Shown piece by piece: positions 1 through 8,057 of a DNA stretch of 64,000 nucleotides. Origin of the DNA: Anaerolineae bacterium. GTDB lineage: Bacteria; Chloroflexota; Anaerolineae; Aggregatilineales; Aggregatilineaceae. The position numbers and the translations under genes were made by a program. Location of the stretch: NCBI GenBank assembly GCA_023382715.1, contig JAHDWP010000013.1, forward strand, positions 16,831 to 80,830, read 5' to 3'. Numbering within the stretch: the first letter of the stretch is position 1; every line of letters begins with the position of its first letter. The notes beneath the pieces were generated by a model. That model searched no databases and was not told the DNA's origin. It was given only the letters and a program-made list of their open reading frames with translations.

Positions 1-945
1 CACATACGTGCCGCTGATCTCCCCGCCCGCTCCGACGGTGACGGCCATCGGCTGGGGCAGGAACAGCTCGCGCACGCCCTCGCCGCCGGGCACTACCACG
101 CGCAGACCCGGCACGAGCACCGTCTCCGGCGTGGAGCCGAGCAGATCGTTGTACTCCGAGTCAATGATCGCGTAAGGATCAACCTTGTACTGCTCGGCCA
201 GGTCGGCGACGCGGATCGGGTCGGTGACTTCGTGGTAAACGCCGTCTTCGGGCAGGATGGTGAGCTGCACGCCGGGGCGCAGCGGGTTGTATTTGCTGCT
301 CTTGTTCGACCAGATGAGTGTGTAGAAATCTTCCAGCCCGAACTGCTCGGCGATGCTCTCCAGCGTGTCACCGTCCCTGACCGTGTACTGGACGACCTGC
401 GCGCGCGCCGCCGCCGGGCGGATGGTGAAAGGCGCGCTCTGGCGCACCAGGGCGTCGCCGGCAGGACGGGCGGGCACGGGGGTCAGCAGGGCGGCGGCGA
501 CCTCATCGGCGGCGGCAGTCGGGTAGAGCGGCCCGGTGCTGGCGGTCGGTTCGCCGGCGACGGCGGCGGGCGTCTGCGAGGGCACCTGGGCGATAGCATC
601 CTGGGGAGTGCTCTCCACGACCGGAGCCTCTGGCGCGCCCTCATCGTCCCCGCCGAGCCAGACCAGCGCGGCCAGCGCCAAAAGGATCAGCGCGCCGATC
701 AGCATCACCCCGGACATGAGGCGCTGCGTCCAGGACGGCCCGGCGGGGCGGACGCGCCTGGGCGAGGTGTCGTCGGCGCTGAGCGGCGGCTCGTCCGCGC
801 GTATCTGCTGTTCGAGGGCGATGCGGCGGCTGGGATTTGTGTCGTCGTCGGTGATGGGGGGTTCTTCTGCGCGCAGCCGCTCGTCGAGCGAGACGGGTTG
901 GCGCGGCTTGGTGTCTTCCGGGGTGATCTCCGGTTCCTCAATCAT
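1..945 (-). CDS. LysM-domain single-pass membrane protein (3' end outside window)
   Basis: The reading frame starts at ATG 943-945 (MIEEPEITPED) and stays open to the left edge, so at least 315 residues are encoded and the C-terminus is missing. The N-terminus (about residues 1-64) is a cytoplasmic acidic stretch holding three imperfect repeats of the form E/D-x-P-x-(I/L)-x-x-(D/E)-D-T-x-P-R. A membrane helix follows at about 76-98, then a Pro/Thr/Ala-rich linker, then a LysM domain (YTVRDGDTLESIAEQFGL) that binds peptidoglycan or chitin-like glycan. A second LysM-like segment (IRVADLAEQYKVDPYAI) comes next. In many bacteria this layout precedes an M23 peptidase domain; whether that is so here cannot be seen. 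A cell-wall role fits the nearby amidase. Confidence 0.8.
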   Translation of the reverse strand, partial: MIEEPEITPEDTKPRQPVSLDERLRAEEPPITDDDTNPSRRIALEQQIRADEPPLSADDTSPRRVRPAGPSWTQRLMSGVMLIGALILLALAALVWLGGDDEGAPEAPVVESTPQDAIAQVPSQTPAAVAGEPTASTGPLYPTAAADEVAAALLTPVPARPAGDALVRQSAPFTIRPAAARAQVVQYTVRDGDTLESIAEQFGLEDFYTLIWSNKSSKYNPLRPGVQLTILPEDGVYHEVTDPIRVADLAEQYKVDPYAIIDSEYNDLLGSTPETVLVPGLRVVVPGGEGVRELFLPQPMAVTVGAGGEISGTYV

Positions 946-1095
946 GCCCTGCGGCTCCCTATCCAGCGTGCCTACCGATACCCCCCAGTCCGGGCGGGAT
1001 CGTACCGCAGGCCCTCTGAATACGCAATCGCGCCGGGGCAAAACGCGGGGCGGGGGTGAGGTCAGAGGGGCGCATTGCAATACGTTCCTGCTGGC

Positions 1096-1737
1096 TCACT
1101 CCTCGCCGCGCACCTCGCGCTCCAGCCGGGCGAAGAACGCCGCCATGAACGCATGGCGCTCGCGGGCGATGGCTCGCCCCGTCTCGGTTTGCATCCGCTC
1201 AATGATGCGCGACAGCTTGTAGCTGAACTCGTGGCGCGGCGTGTGCCCGGTCCCGCCGCCGGGGTAGCCGGGCGGGACTTCGCCCCACAGCTTCTGCCCG
1301 GTCAGGCCGCCGTAGGCGTAGGCGCGCGCCACGCCGATCGCGCCGATGGCGTCCAGCTTGTCCGCGTCGAAGACGACCTTCGCTTCGAGCGTCTGCGGGG
1401 CGATGGCGTTGCGGAAGCGGTGCGCGGCGATGGCGTGGGCCACGGCCTCGATGAACGCCGGCGCGGGGAGCGGGTCGAGTCTGCCCAGAATCTCGCGGGC
1501 CTGTTCGGCGGCCAGCAGCGCATGATCGGCTGTCTCGGCGTTGTGCACGTGGGCGAGGTGATCTTCGCCGGCGCGCTGGATGTCGTGCAGCAGCACCGCC
1601 GTCTCGACGACGGCCATATCCGCGCCCTCTGCCTGGCCGATGCGCCGGGCCAGGGCCAGCACGCGCAGCACATGGTCGAAGTCGTGGACGGGGTCGCTGT
1701 CGTCGTAGAGCGTGCGGGCGAACTCCATGCTGATCAC
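1096..1737 (-). CDS. HD-domain phosphohydrolase
   Basis: About 213 residues of an HD-superfamily metal-dependent phosphohydrolase (YedJ-like). Visible metal-binding residues are His22 (FDHVLRV), the His51-Asp52 pair (LLHDIQR) and a later conserved Asp in FDADKLDAIG. HD proteins hydrolyse phosphate esters of nucleotides or related small molecules; the substrate is unknown. The GTG start at 1737 lies 9 nt after a perfect AGGAGG. The alternative GTG at 1746 abuts that AGGAGG with no spacer, and the ATG at 1728 is 18 nt away. The gene reads from just beyond the tRNA-Ser terminator. Confident in family, not in substrate. Confidence 0.85.
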   Translation of the reverse strand: MISMEFARTLYDDSDPVHDFDHVLRVLALARRIGQAEGADMAVVETAVLLHDIQRAGEDHLAHVHNAETADHALLAAEQAREILGRLDPLPAPAFIEAVAHAIAAHRFRNAIAPQTLEAKVVFDADKLDAIGAIGVARAYAYGGLTGQKLWGEVPPGYPGGGTGHTPRHEFSYKLSRIIERMQTETGRAIARERHAFMAAFFARLEREVRGEE

Positions 1738-1762
1738 GCGGAGCACCCTCCTGGGGGCAACG

Positions 1763-1788
1763 AAACAGCAGGCGGTTGAGCGCCTGCC
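1763..1788 (-). terminator. Probable terminator of tRNA-Ser
   Basis: On the minus strand GCAGGCG (1787-1781), a 6-nt loop and CGCCTGC (1774-1768) form a GC-rich stem, followed by a short T-containing run (TGTTT). It lies about 17 nt downstream of the tRNA-Ser 3' end and just ahead of the HD gene ribosome-binding site. The T-tract is weak, so some read-through into the HD gene is possible. Confidence 0.5.
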
Positions 1789-1803
1789 GTTCCCTCAGTT
1801 CTG

Positions 1804-1896
1804 TGGCGGAGAGGGTGGGATTTGAACCCACGGAGCGGAATGTCCGCTCACGCGCTCTCCAGGCGCGCGCATTAGGCCAGACTATGCTACCTCTCC
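1804..1896 (-). tRNA. tRNA-Ser (anticodon GGA)
   Basis: The minus-strand cloverleaf has acceptor GGAGAGG (1896-1890) pairing with CCTCTCC (1814-1808), discriminator G and an encoded CCA (1806-1804). The anticodon loop CTGGAGA gives GGA, reading UCC/UCU. A long variable arm (GAGCGG/CCGCTC) and a T-arm with TTCAAAT are both present, as expected of the class II serine tRNA. Length is 93 nt including CCA. Confidence 0.97.
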
Positions 1897-1920
1897 ACGT
1901 GGGGCTATTCAGTTGGGGCA

Positions 1921-1949
1921 ATTATAGCCGCGCCCCCGACGAGGGTCAA
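1921..1949 (-). promoter_or_regulatory. sigma70-type promoter of tRNA-Ser
   Basis: On the minus strand TTGACC (1949-1944) and a perfect TATAAT (1926-1921) are separated by 17 nt. The -10 box ends 24 nt before the mature tRNA 5' end. Confidence 0.85.
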
Positions 1950-2079
1950 TACGCAGCAAGGCAGGGTGCATGCAAAGGCTGACAGCGACTCGCCGGGCGC
2001 CGGGCAGTGACCTCTCCCCCAGTCGCGCTGCCCAGCGTGTCGGGCATCCCGCCCCCGGCAAGATGGGTCAGGCCGCGGC

Positions 2080-2406
2080 CTACTTGAGAAAGCCGTGCTT
2101 GCGCAGCCAGTTCTCGAAAGTGATCTCGCCCGGCTCGGTGATCATGCTGCCGCGATCCACGTTGCGCGGGCTTTCGCCCGCCAGCGGAGCGGGTTCCTCA
2201 AAGGGCAGGTCTTCGCCGGGGCGGGCGACGATGATCGTCGGCACCGACTTGAACCCCGTCCAGGCGATGACGCGCTGCTCGGCGGTGGGATCTTTGTCAA
2301 TCAGAATCTCGCGATAGGGGATGTTCTCGCGTTCCAACACGCGCCGGGCGGTGCGAACGTAGGGACACGAGGCCGTCCGCGCGTACATGACCAGTTCGTA
2401 GCTCAC
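2080..2406 (-). CDS. Glutaredoxin-like protein with CPYV active site
   Basis: A protein of 108 residues with the thioredoxin fold of glutaredoxins: an N-terminal beta strand (YELVMYARTA), the active-site segment Cys14-Pro-Tyr-Val17, and the cis-Pro region FKSVPTIIV. Dithiol glutaredoxins have CPYC; here the second cysteine is Val, so only a monothiol mechanism or a non-redox role is possible. It ends with a charged helix (FENWLRKHGFLK). It lies 39 nt downstream of the amidase on the same strand and may be co-transcribed with it. The partner thiol is unknown. Confidence 0.8.
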   Translation of the reverse strand: MSYELVMYARTASCPYVRTARRVLERENIPYREILIDKDPTAEQRVIAWTGFKSVPTIIVARPGEDLPFEEPAPLAGESPRNVDRGSMITEPGEITFENWLRKHGFLK

Positions 2407-2445
2407 AAGTTCCTCCCCAGGTGAGTGGCGGGCGCAGGCAATCTC

Positions 2446-3495
2446 TCAGGGGCCGGGGGTGGGCGTCCCGGCGTCGTCGGGCAACAGGAAGCAGCGGATG
2501 CCGTTGACAATGCCCTGAGCGATCAGGTCCTGCTGTTCGGTGAGAAAAGCGCGATCGTTGCGCAGGAAACCGATCTCAATGATGGCCGTTGGCGTGTCTA
2601 TGGCAACCTCGCCGAAGGTGTGATATTCGGTCATGTCGTAGGTGAGGCCGTAGTGCTGGGGCAGCCCAGTCGTCGCCGCGTACTGGCTGATCAGGCAGGC
2701 CAGCAGCTTCTCGTCTTTGCCGCGCGTCGTCTGGCGGGCGGACGCAGACGCCGCGTTGAAGCCGGTGCCCGCTGCCCCGTAATCCTGGCAGTCATTCGAG
2801 TGGATCGAGATGAGCACATCGGCCTGGTAGTTGGCCAGGCGCGGATCGAACTCGGTCAGCAAGTCCACCATGTAGCGTTCCTGGCTGAGCGTGGTCACCA
2901 CCTGGCGCGCAACCCCCTCGTTGACCGAAAGCTCGGTCAGCCCGTCCGGGCACACTGCGCCAGGGTCGGCCTCAAAGGAGGAGTCCTGTGGGCGCCCGCT
3001 GTGCCCGGCGATGACGCCGATGCGCACCTGATGGGCATCGGTGGGCAATGGCGACGGCTGAAAGGAGATGACGCGCTGGGTGGCCTGCACCTTGTTCAGC
3101 CCCGCGCGGAACTCGTCAGAAAAGAAGTTGGGCCGCGTCCACAGCGAGAAGATCGTCGAGACGAGCACCGCTGCCGCCACGACGATCAGCACATTGCGCA
3201 CGGTGTTCCACCACAAGGCGACCGGGCTGCTCTGCGCTGGCGGGCGTGGACGCGGGGCCGTCCGCCGGCCCAGGGGGAGCGCCAGCGCCGGCGCGACGGC
3301 TGGTCCGCTGGCCGCCTCGATCGGGAGCGCATCAGGGGGTGCCTCGTCCGCCGGGTCGCCGGGGGGCAGGTCGAGCGCGCCCGTGTCGAACGTCCACACG
3401 GCGAAATCGTCCTGCTCGGCGTCGTGGCGCGCGTACTCCCTGGCAAGCTCCTCCAGCGGGTCGTCGTCCCAGGTCAGATCGGTCTCATCGGTCAT
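2446..3495 (-). CDS. N-acetylmuramoyl-L-alanine amidase (Amidase_3 family), membrane-anchored
   Basis: About 349 residues. An acidic, Pro-rich cytoplasmic N-terminus is followed by a membrane helix at about 100-119 and an extracytoplasmic Amidase_3 domain from about 156. The zinc ligands His165 (IAGHSG), Glu188 and His232 (SIHSND) and the catalytic Glu307 (IIEIGF) are all visible, so the enzyme should cleave the muramic acid-L-alanine bond of peptidoglycan. Start ATG 3495 (MTDETDLTWD) was chosen because residues upstream of it are low-complexity read-through of an intergenic repeat. The family usually carries a signal peptide; here a type II anchor replaces it. Confidence 0.9.
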   Translation of the reverse strand: MTDETDLTWDDDPLEELAREYARHDAEQDDFAVWTFDTGALDLPPGDPADEAPPDALPIEAASGPAVAPALALPLGRRTAPRPRPPAQSSPVALWWNTVRNVLIVVAAAVLVSTIFSLWTRPNFFSDEFRAGLNKVQATQRVISFQPSPLPTDAHQVRIGVIAGHSGRPQDSSFEADPGAVCPDGLTELSVNEGVARQVVTTLSQERYMVDLLTEFDPRLANYQADVLISIHSNDCQDYGAAGTGFNAASASARQTTRGKDEKLLACLISQYAATTGLPQHYGLTYDMTEYHTFGEVAIDTPTAIIEIGFLRNDRAFLTEQQDLIAQGIVNGIRCFLLPDDAGTPTPGP

Positions 3496-4026
3496 GATTC
3501 CGCGCAGCGGTGCAGTCCGGTGTTCTGTGGCAAATCTTAACGCACCTGGCGCAAAAGGGAAACTTTGCAGGGCTAGTGACCTCACCCCCGCGCGGCGCTG
3601 ATGCGCCTCGCCGCCCCCTCTCCACACGCAGAGAGGGGGCTCTGCCGGGTGAGGCGCGGCTGGGATGCGGGATTCTGGAACCGCAGAGACGTAGAAGACG
3701 CGGAGAAGAACGTATCACTTATTTTCCTCTGCGCTCTCTGCGCCTCTGCGGTGATCCTTTGCTCTGGTGTCGGGTGCGTTAGGGCGTGCCTGGAAACCCC
3801 TCACCCCTGCACCCCTCTCCCTCACCGGGGCGAGGGGAAACCCTGCGCCTTGCTCCCCTTCTCCCCCTGGAGGGAGAAGGGGTTGGGGGGATGAGGGGGA
3901 GCTGACCCCCGCGCGGCGCTGACGCGCCGTGCCGCCGGGCAAGCCGAGCGTCGCGCGGCTGGGGGTGAGGTCAATCAGCGAGTCGCTGTCAACCTTTGCA
4001 CGCACACACTCCGCACACCCCCGCCC
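3496..4026. repeat. Intergenic block of GC-rich dispersed repeats
   Basis: No credible gene lies here. It holds two palindromic repeat copies: 3575-3660 (CCCCCTCTCC...GAGAGGGGGC hairpin) and 3779-3905. The second has a near-identical inverted copy at 63888-64000, at the far end of the window. Open frames through the block are by-products of the high GC content. Confidence 0.75.
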
Positions 4027-4055
4027 TGTGATCCTCTCGCCAGGCGTGGTACAAT
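4027..4055 (+). promoter_or_regulatory. Possible promoter of surE
   Basis: TGTGAT (4027-4032), a 17-nt spacer and TACAAT (4050-4055) lie 45 nt before the surE start. The -10 is good and the -35 is weak. Confidence 0.45.
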
Positions 4056-4100
4056 GCGCGCCTCAGTTCGCACGAAGCGGGCATAGCCCAGGTGATCCCC

Positions 4101-4886
4101 ATGCACATCCTGGTATCCAACGACGATGGCGTTTATGCGCCGGGCATCGCGGCCCTGGCCGAGGCGATGCTGCCCTTTGGCCAGGTGACGGTCATCGCGC
4201 CGCGCGAGAATCGCAGCGCAATTGGCCACCGCAAGACCATGCACAAGCCGCTGCGTATTGACCCCGCCTCCTCCTTTCCGATCAAAGGCGTCGCGGCCTT
4301 TGCCACGTCTGAGTCGCCGTCGGATTGCGTGGCGGTGGCCTTGCTGGGCTTCATCAAGGAGCCGGTAGACCTGGTGGTGTCGGGCATCAACCGCGGGGCG
4401 AACATGGGCCAGGACCTGACCTATAGCGGCACCGTCTCCGCCGCGTTCGAGGCGGTGATCTGGCACAAGCCAGCCATCGCCTTCTCGCTGGTGGATTTCT
4501 CGGAGGACGCAGATTATGGCCCCGCGGCGGCCATCGCCCGCCAGATAGTCGGCCTGGGGCTGTATCGCAACCTGCCGCCGCTCACCCTGCTCAACGTGAA
4601 CGTCCCCCCGCTGCCATTGGCACAGATCAAGGGGTTCAAAATCGTGCGCCAGGGGTTGCGCACGTACAACGACGCCCTGATCTCGCGCATGGACCCTTAC
4701 GGGCGACCCTACTACTGGATCGGTGGCGAAGCGCCCAGCGGCGACATGACCGAAGAAGGCACCGATCTGTGGGCCACGCATAACGGCTACGTCTCCCTGA
4801 CGCCGATCCACCTGGACATGACCAGCTACGCCCTCATGCGCGATTTGCAGGCGGCGGGCGTCGAGCACCTCGTGCCTGGCCAGTGA
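4101..4886 (+). CDS. surE: 5'-nucleotidase SurE
   Basis: 261 residues, the usual SurE length. SurE removes phosphate from nucleoside 5'- or 3'-monophosphates in the cytoplasm, using a divalent metal. The diagnostic N-terminus MHILVSNDDG with the metal-binding Asp8-Asp9 is present, as are the NRSA loop (APRENRSAIG) and SGINRGANMG, and the C-terminal substrate-specificity region is complete. ATG 4101 is preferred over the in-frame GTG 4092 because it places the invariant ILVSNDDG at the extreme N-terminus, as in known SurE proteins. It heads a group of plus-strand genes but appears to have its own promoter. Confidence 0.95.
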   Translation: MHILVSNDDGVYAPGIAALAEAMLPFGQVTVIAPRENRSAIGHRKTMHKPLRIDPASSFPIKGVAAFATSESPSDCVAVALLGFIKEPVDLVVSGINRGANMGQDLTYSGTVSAAFEAVIWHKPAIAFSLVDFSEDADYGPAAAIARQIVGLGLYRNLPPLTLLNVNVPPLPLAQIKGFKIVRQGLRTYNDALISRMDPYGRPYYWIGGEAPSGDMTEEGTDLWATHNGYVSLTPIHLDMTSYALMRDLQAAGVEHLVPGQ

Positions 4887-4975
4887 TTGGTTTCTGGTAA
4901 CGGCAGTTCGGTGGCAGGTGTGCCCTACCAACAACCAACAACCGACGACCAACTGCCAACCACCATCTCGCCACC
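4887..4975. repeat. Low-complexity CAAC-rich intergenic repeat
   Basis: The stretch between surE and the next gene is made of CCAACAACC/ACCAACTGCCAACC-type units. A related sequence in the opposite orientation lies at 14160-14250. No gene is supported within it. Confidence 0.5.
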
Positions 4976-4985
4976 AGGAGACCGC

Positions 4986-5897
4986 ATGACCGCGCTACCA
5001 CTCCGCCCCCCGCTCATCGTCCACCACATGGCCGCGCTGGATGGAGGGCGCTTCCCGCCCAATTCCCTCGAAGGGGTGCGCGCCTCGCTCGACCAGGGGG
5101 CGGATTTCATCGAGGTGGATGTCACCGCTCTGGCCGCCGAAGACTACCTGCTGGTGCACGACCCGGTGCTGGAGTCGGAGACAACTGGCAGCGGGCCGGT
5201 GGCCCATTGCACAGTCCGCCAGGCGCGCGAGCTGCGCTGCAAGGTGAACGGCGCGACGACGAACTTTCACGTGCCCACGCTCGGCGAAGTCGTCGCCCTC
5301 TTCCTGGAGCACCCGGCGCGCACTCGCCTGCAACTCGACTATAAGAACGTGGTGCCTTTTGCGGACGATGAGCCGCTGATCCGCCTGGCGCGCCTGATCG
5401 AGCCGCTGGGCGAGCGGGTCATCGTCAGCAGCGAGGCGGACTGGCAACTGCGCCGGCTGCGCCGGCTGGCCCCCTGGCTGGAGCTAGGCTTCGACATTCA
5501 CTTTTACATCGCCTGGTCGGATATGGGCTACCAGCGCACCCCCGCTGAGCCTCCCTACCGGCTGGGAGCTTACGGATATTACGACGACCACCCCCTGGCC
5601 ACGCGGCGCACCTGGCCGGCGGCTGACTACCTGGCCGACCGCTGCGCGGCGCTGCTGACGCAGTTGCCGGACGCCACCACGCTCTACATCAATCACCGCT
5701 TTCTGGTGCAGTCGCTGGCGGATGGCTTCGACTGGGTCGCTGCGCTGCACGCGGCGGGGGTGAAGTGCGCTGCCTGGACGCTCGACTGCGGCGACGCAGT
5801 AGCGGAAGCCAATGCCCGGCGTCTGCTGGCGGCGGGCGTGGATCAGTTCACCAGCAACACGCCCCTGACTCTGCGCGCCTTGCTCAGCACGCCATAA
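4986..5897 (+). CDS. Glycerophosphodiester phosphodiesterase-like protein
   Basis: 303 residues with a GDPD-type TIM barrel. These enzymes release glycerol-3-phosphate from deacylated phospholipids. The segment GADFIEVDV (Glu43, Asp45) and VHDP (His58-Asp59) match the catalytic signature. The usual N-terminal HRG is altered to His13-His14-Met15, and the usual PEN is P-N-S, so activity may be changed. ATG 4986 follows a clear AGGAG with good spacing; the open frame extends back to 4887 only through the CAAC-rich repeat. No signal peptide is seen, which suggests a cytoplasmic protein. A glycerol-phosphate catabolic cluster occurs later in the window, but there is no direct linkage. Confidence 0.8.
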   Translation: MTALPLRPPLIVHHMAALDGGRFPPNSLEGVRASLDQGADFIEVDVTALAAEDYLLVHDPVLESETTGSGPVAHCTVRQARELRCKVNGATTNFHVPTLGEVVALFLEHPARTRLQLDYKNVVPFADDEPLIRLARLIEPLGERVIVSSEADWQLRRLRRLAPWLELGFDIHFYIAWSDMGYQRTPAEPPYRLGAYGYYDDHPLATRRTWPAADYLADRCAALLTQLPDATTLYINHRFLVQSLADGFDWVAALHAAGVKCAAWTLDCGDAVAEANARRLLAAGVDQFTSNTPLTLRALLSTP

Positions 5898-5920
5898 AGA
5901 ATCTGGGCGCGCCAGCCTGG

Positions 5921-5950
5921 TTGATTTTGCTCGCCGATTGCCGCTACAAT
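5921..5950 (+). promoter_or_regulatory. Promoter of thioredoxin lipoprotein gene
   Basis: TTGATT (5921-5926), an 18-nt spacer and TACAAT (5945-5950) lie about 118 nt upstream of the chosen start. Confidence 0.6.
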
Positions 5951-6067
5951 GAAGGGAAGAATAGCAGAGGGCGTCAAGGGCCAGCACTGCCGCCGCACTG
6001 TCCCCCAGAACAGGCCTTGCCTTTGCTGATGACTGGCGGGTGATTTTTGTGCGCAGGAGGTGGCCGC

Positions 6068-6649
6068 TTGACTCTCCGGCGAGTCCGGATCATCACCCTG
6101 TGCGGTTGCGCCCTGTTTCTGGCTGCGGCGTGCTCAGGCTCGCCTGGCGCGGCTGCGCCCTGTACGAGCAGCCCTGGCGCGACATCCGCCGCCACCTGCG
6201 CCACAGCTATCCCCTCGCCGACGCGCCACGCCTTCGCCGGGCCAAAGCACACCCTCACCGCCATCGCCGGCGCGTGGCCCACATCCACGCCGCTGGAGCC
6301 GTACCAGATCATCCGCAGCGGCAAGCCACACTTCATTGAGTTCCACGCCCGCTGGTGCAGCGCCTGTAACGCCATGCTTCCCGCTGTGCTTCGCCTGCAG
6401 CAGCAATACCAGGATCGGGTGGACTTCCACATCCTCAACGTGGATTCTGACGCGAATCGCGCTCTGGTTCACAAGTACAAGGCGTATGGCATCCCGCTTA
6501 CCGTGCTGCTCGATGCCGAGGGCTATCTCGTCAAGTCGCTTGCAGGGCAGCGGGATGAAGCCGCGCTGGCCGCCGCCATTGAGTGGCTGTTGGCGCCGCC
6601 CGCCTGCCCGACGGTCACGCCCCCGCCGCCCCCCTGCGATGCCTGCTGA
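6068..6649 (+). CDS. Thioredoxin-fold lipoprotein
   Basis: 193 residues. A hydrophobic signal ending in LAAAC (lipobox Cys22) predicts a lipid-anchored extracytoplasmic protein. After a Ser/Thr/Pro linker, the thioredoxin domain carries W-C97-S-A-C100 followed by NAMLPAV and the cis-Pro motif GIPLTVLLD. It probably reduces or exchanges disulfides outside the cytoplasm, for example during cytochrome c maturation, though no client is shown. The C-terminus is Cys/Pro-rich (PPPPPCDAC). The TTG start at 6068 is chosen because a perfect AGGAGG lies 7 nt upstream; GTG 6047 would put that site inside the gene. Confidence 0.85.
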   Translation: MTLRRVRIITLCGCALFLAAACSGSPGAAAPCTSSPGATSAATCATAIPSPTRHAFAGPKHTLTAIAGAWPTSTPLEPYQIIRSGKPHFIEFHARWCSACNAMLPAVLRLQQQYQDRVDFHILNVDSDANRALVHKYKAYGIPLTVLLDAEGYLVKSLAGQRDEAALAAAIEWLLAPPACPTVTPPPPPCDAC

Positions 6650-6732
6650 GGATCAACCGCGTATTACAGGATACGAGCCTGGGCCTGAAACATCCATTGT
6701 GGGGCTGGGCGCAGTTCTGCTAAGTTGCTCAC

Positions 6733-6923
6733 TTTGTGGTATGCTGGTGACCCTAGAGGTATCTGTCTGCCTGGTTGCCCAAACTGAAAAACCTGTGCCC
6801 GTCGCCCCCATCCCCGGCCCTTCTCCCACGAGGGGGGGAAGGGAGCAAAGTAGCTTTCAAGCCCCTCTCTCTTCATGGGGGGGGAGGTGAACGGATACTC
6901 CTAGAGGCTGTTATAAACTCTAG
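6733..6923. repeat. Dispersed palindromic repeat (MITE-like)
   Basis: Contains a CTAGAGG terminal segment, a core CCCCATCCCCGGCCC, and a right end CTAGAGGCTGTTATAA closing with CTCTAG. The left part (CTGCCTGGTTGCCCAAACTG) recurs inverted near 28880-28925. It occupies the leader of the following signalling operon and may affect its transcript. Confidence 0.6.
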
Positions 6924-6944
6924 AGAGTGTGTGGAGGGCCGCTT

Positions 6945-8057
6945 GTGACGAAGGTGCTGGTGATCGAGGATGAAGCGCATCTGCGCGAGAACATCGTCAG
7001 CATTCTCTCTTTCGAAGGTTTCGATACACTCTCGGCGGCTGATGGCACTGTCGGCATTGAGCTGGCGTACAAGCACGTTCCCGACCTCGTTCTGTGCGAC
7101 ATCATGATGCCGCGCACGGATGGCTATGGAGTGCTGCTGGCTCTGCGCAGCGAGCCGGCCACCAGCATGATCCCCATCATCTTCCTGACCGCGAAAGCTG
7201 GCCGCGAAGACTTCCGCTATGGAATGGTCCTGGGCGCGGACGACTACGTGACCAAGCCTTTCACCCCCGAAGAACTGCTCCACGCCATAGAGACGCGCCT
7301 GGAACGTCAGCGCCTGCTGGAGGAAGAATATCACCAGACCCTGAAGACCCTGCGCCTGGCGACGGGCCTGGCCCTGCCATTGGACTTGCAGACGACCCTC
7401 AACAGCGTGATGGGCCACGCCGGACGCCTGGCGGCGGATGCGCCGAAACTCGGCCCCGACCAGATCGAATCGCTATCCAGCGCCATCCTCGAAGCGACCC
7501 GCGCCCTGCATCGCCGCATCGAGAATTATCTGCTGTTTGCCCAGTTGGAGATCGTCCGCCTGGACCCGACACGTGTGATCGTGCTGCGCAATAACCGTTT
7601 TGAATGGCCGGGCGCGCTCATCGAAGACCTGACGCGCGCAGAAGCCGCGCGCTGGGGGCGCGAGGCCGACTTGCAGATCGCCGCTGTTGATGCGTCCGTG
7701 AGCGTGACCAGAGAGAACTTCGCCAAAATCGTGCAGGAGTTGGTGGACAACGCGCTGCGCTTCTCAGCGTCAGGCACACCCATTCAGGTGTCAGGTTCCG
7801 TCGAAGGCGACTCCTACGTACTGCACATCACCGACGGCGGCAGCGGCATCTCAGAAGAGACGGTATACCATGTCCTGAATCCGCCGGATTTCCGCACCAA
7901 GATCGCCACTCTGCGCGATCAACCCGGCCTGGGCCTGATCATTGTCCAGCATCTGCTGCAGGCTCACAAAGGGCAGTTCATTCTGACGGGAAAACCTGGC
8001 GAGGGTACGAAGGTGCGAGCGGTGCTGCCGTTGTACAGGGATCCATCCGAACCATGA
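6945..8057 (+). CDS. Response-regulator receiver fused to HATPase with degenerate H-box
   Basis: 370 residues. The receiver domain (1-120) has Asp9, the phosphorylation site Asp52 (VLCDIMMP), Thr82 and Lys104, all intact. A helical region follows in which LPLDLQTTLNSVMGHA aligns with the HisKA H-box SHELRTPLN, but the phospho-accepting His is Leu146. The C-terminal ATPase domain has an N-box (QELVDNALRFS, Asn269), a G1 box (DGGSGI) and a G2 box (GLGL). It may therefore bind ATP without autophosphorylating, acting as a phosphate receiver or as an allosteric partner. GTG 6945 lies 6 nt after GGAGGG. The next gene, a full histidine kinase, overlaps it by 4 nt (ATGA), so the two are translationally coupled and probably cognate. 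Confidence 0.88.
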   Translation: MTKVLVIEDEAHLRENIVSILSFEGFDTLSAADGTVGIELAYKHVPDLVLCDIMMPRTDGYGVLLALRSEPATSMIPIIFLTAKAGREDFRYGMVLGADDYVTKPFTPEELLHAIETRLERQRLLEEEYHQTLKTLRLATGLALPLDLQTTLNSVMGHAGRLAADAPKLGPDQIESLSSAILEATRALHRRIENYLLFAQLEIVRLDPTRVIVLRNNRFEWPGALIEDLTRAEAARWGREADLQIAAVDASVSVTRENFAKIVQELVDNALRFSASGTPIQVSGSVEGDSYVLHITDGGSGISEETVYHVLNPPDFRTKIATLRDQPGLGLIIVQHLLQAHKGQFILTGKPGEGTKVRAVLPLYRDPSEP

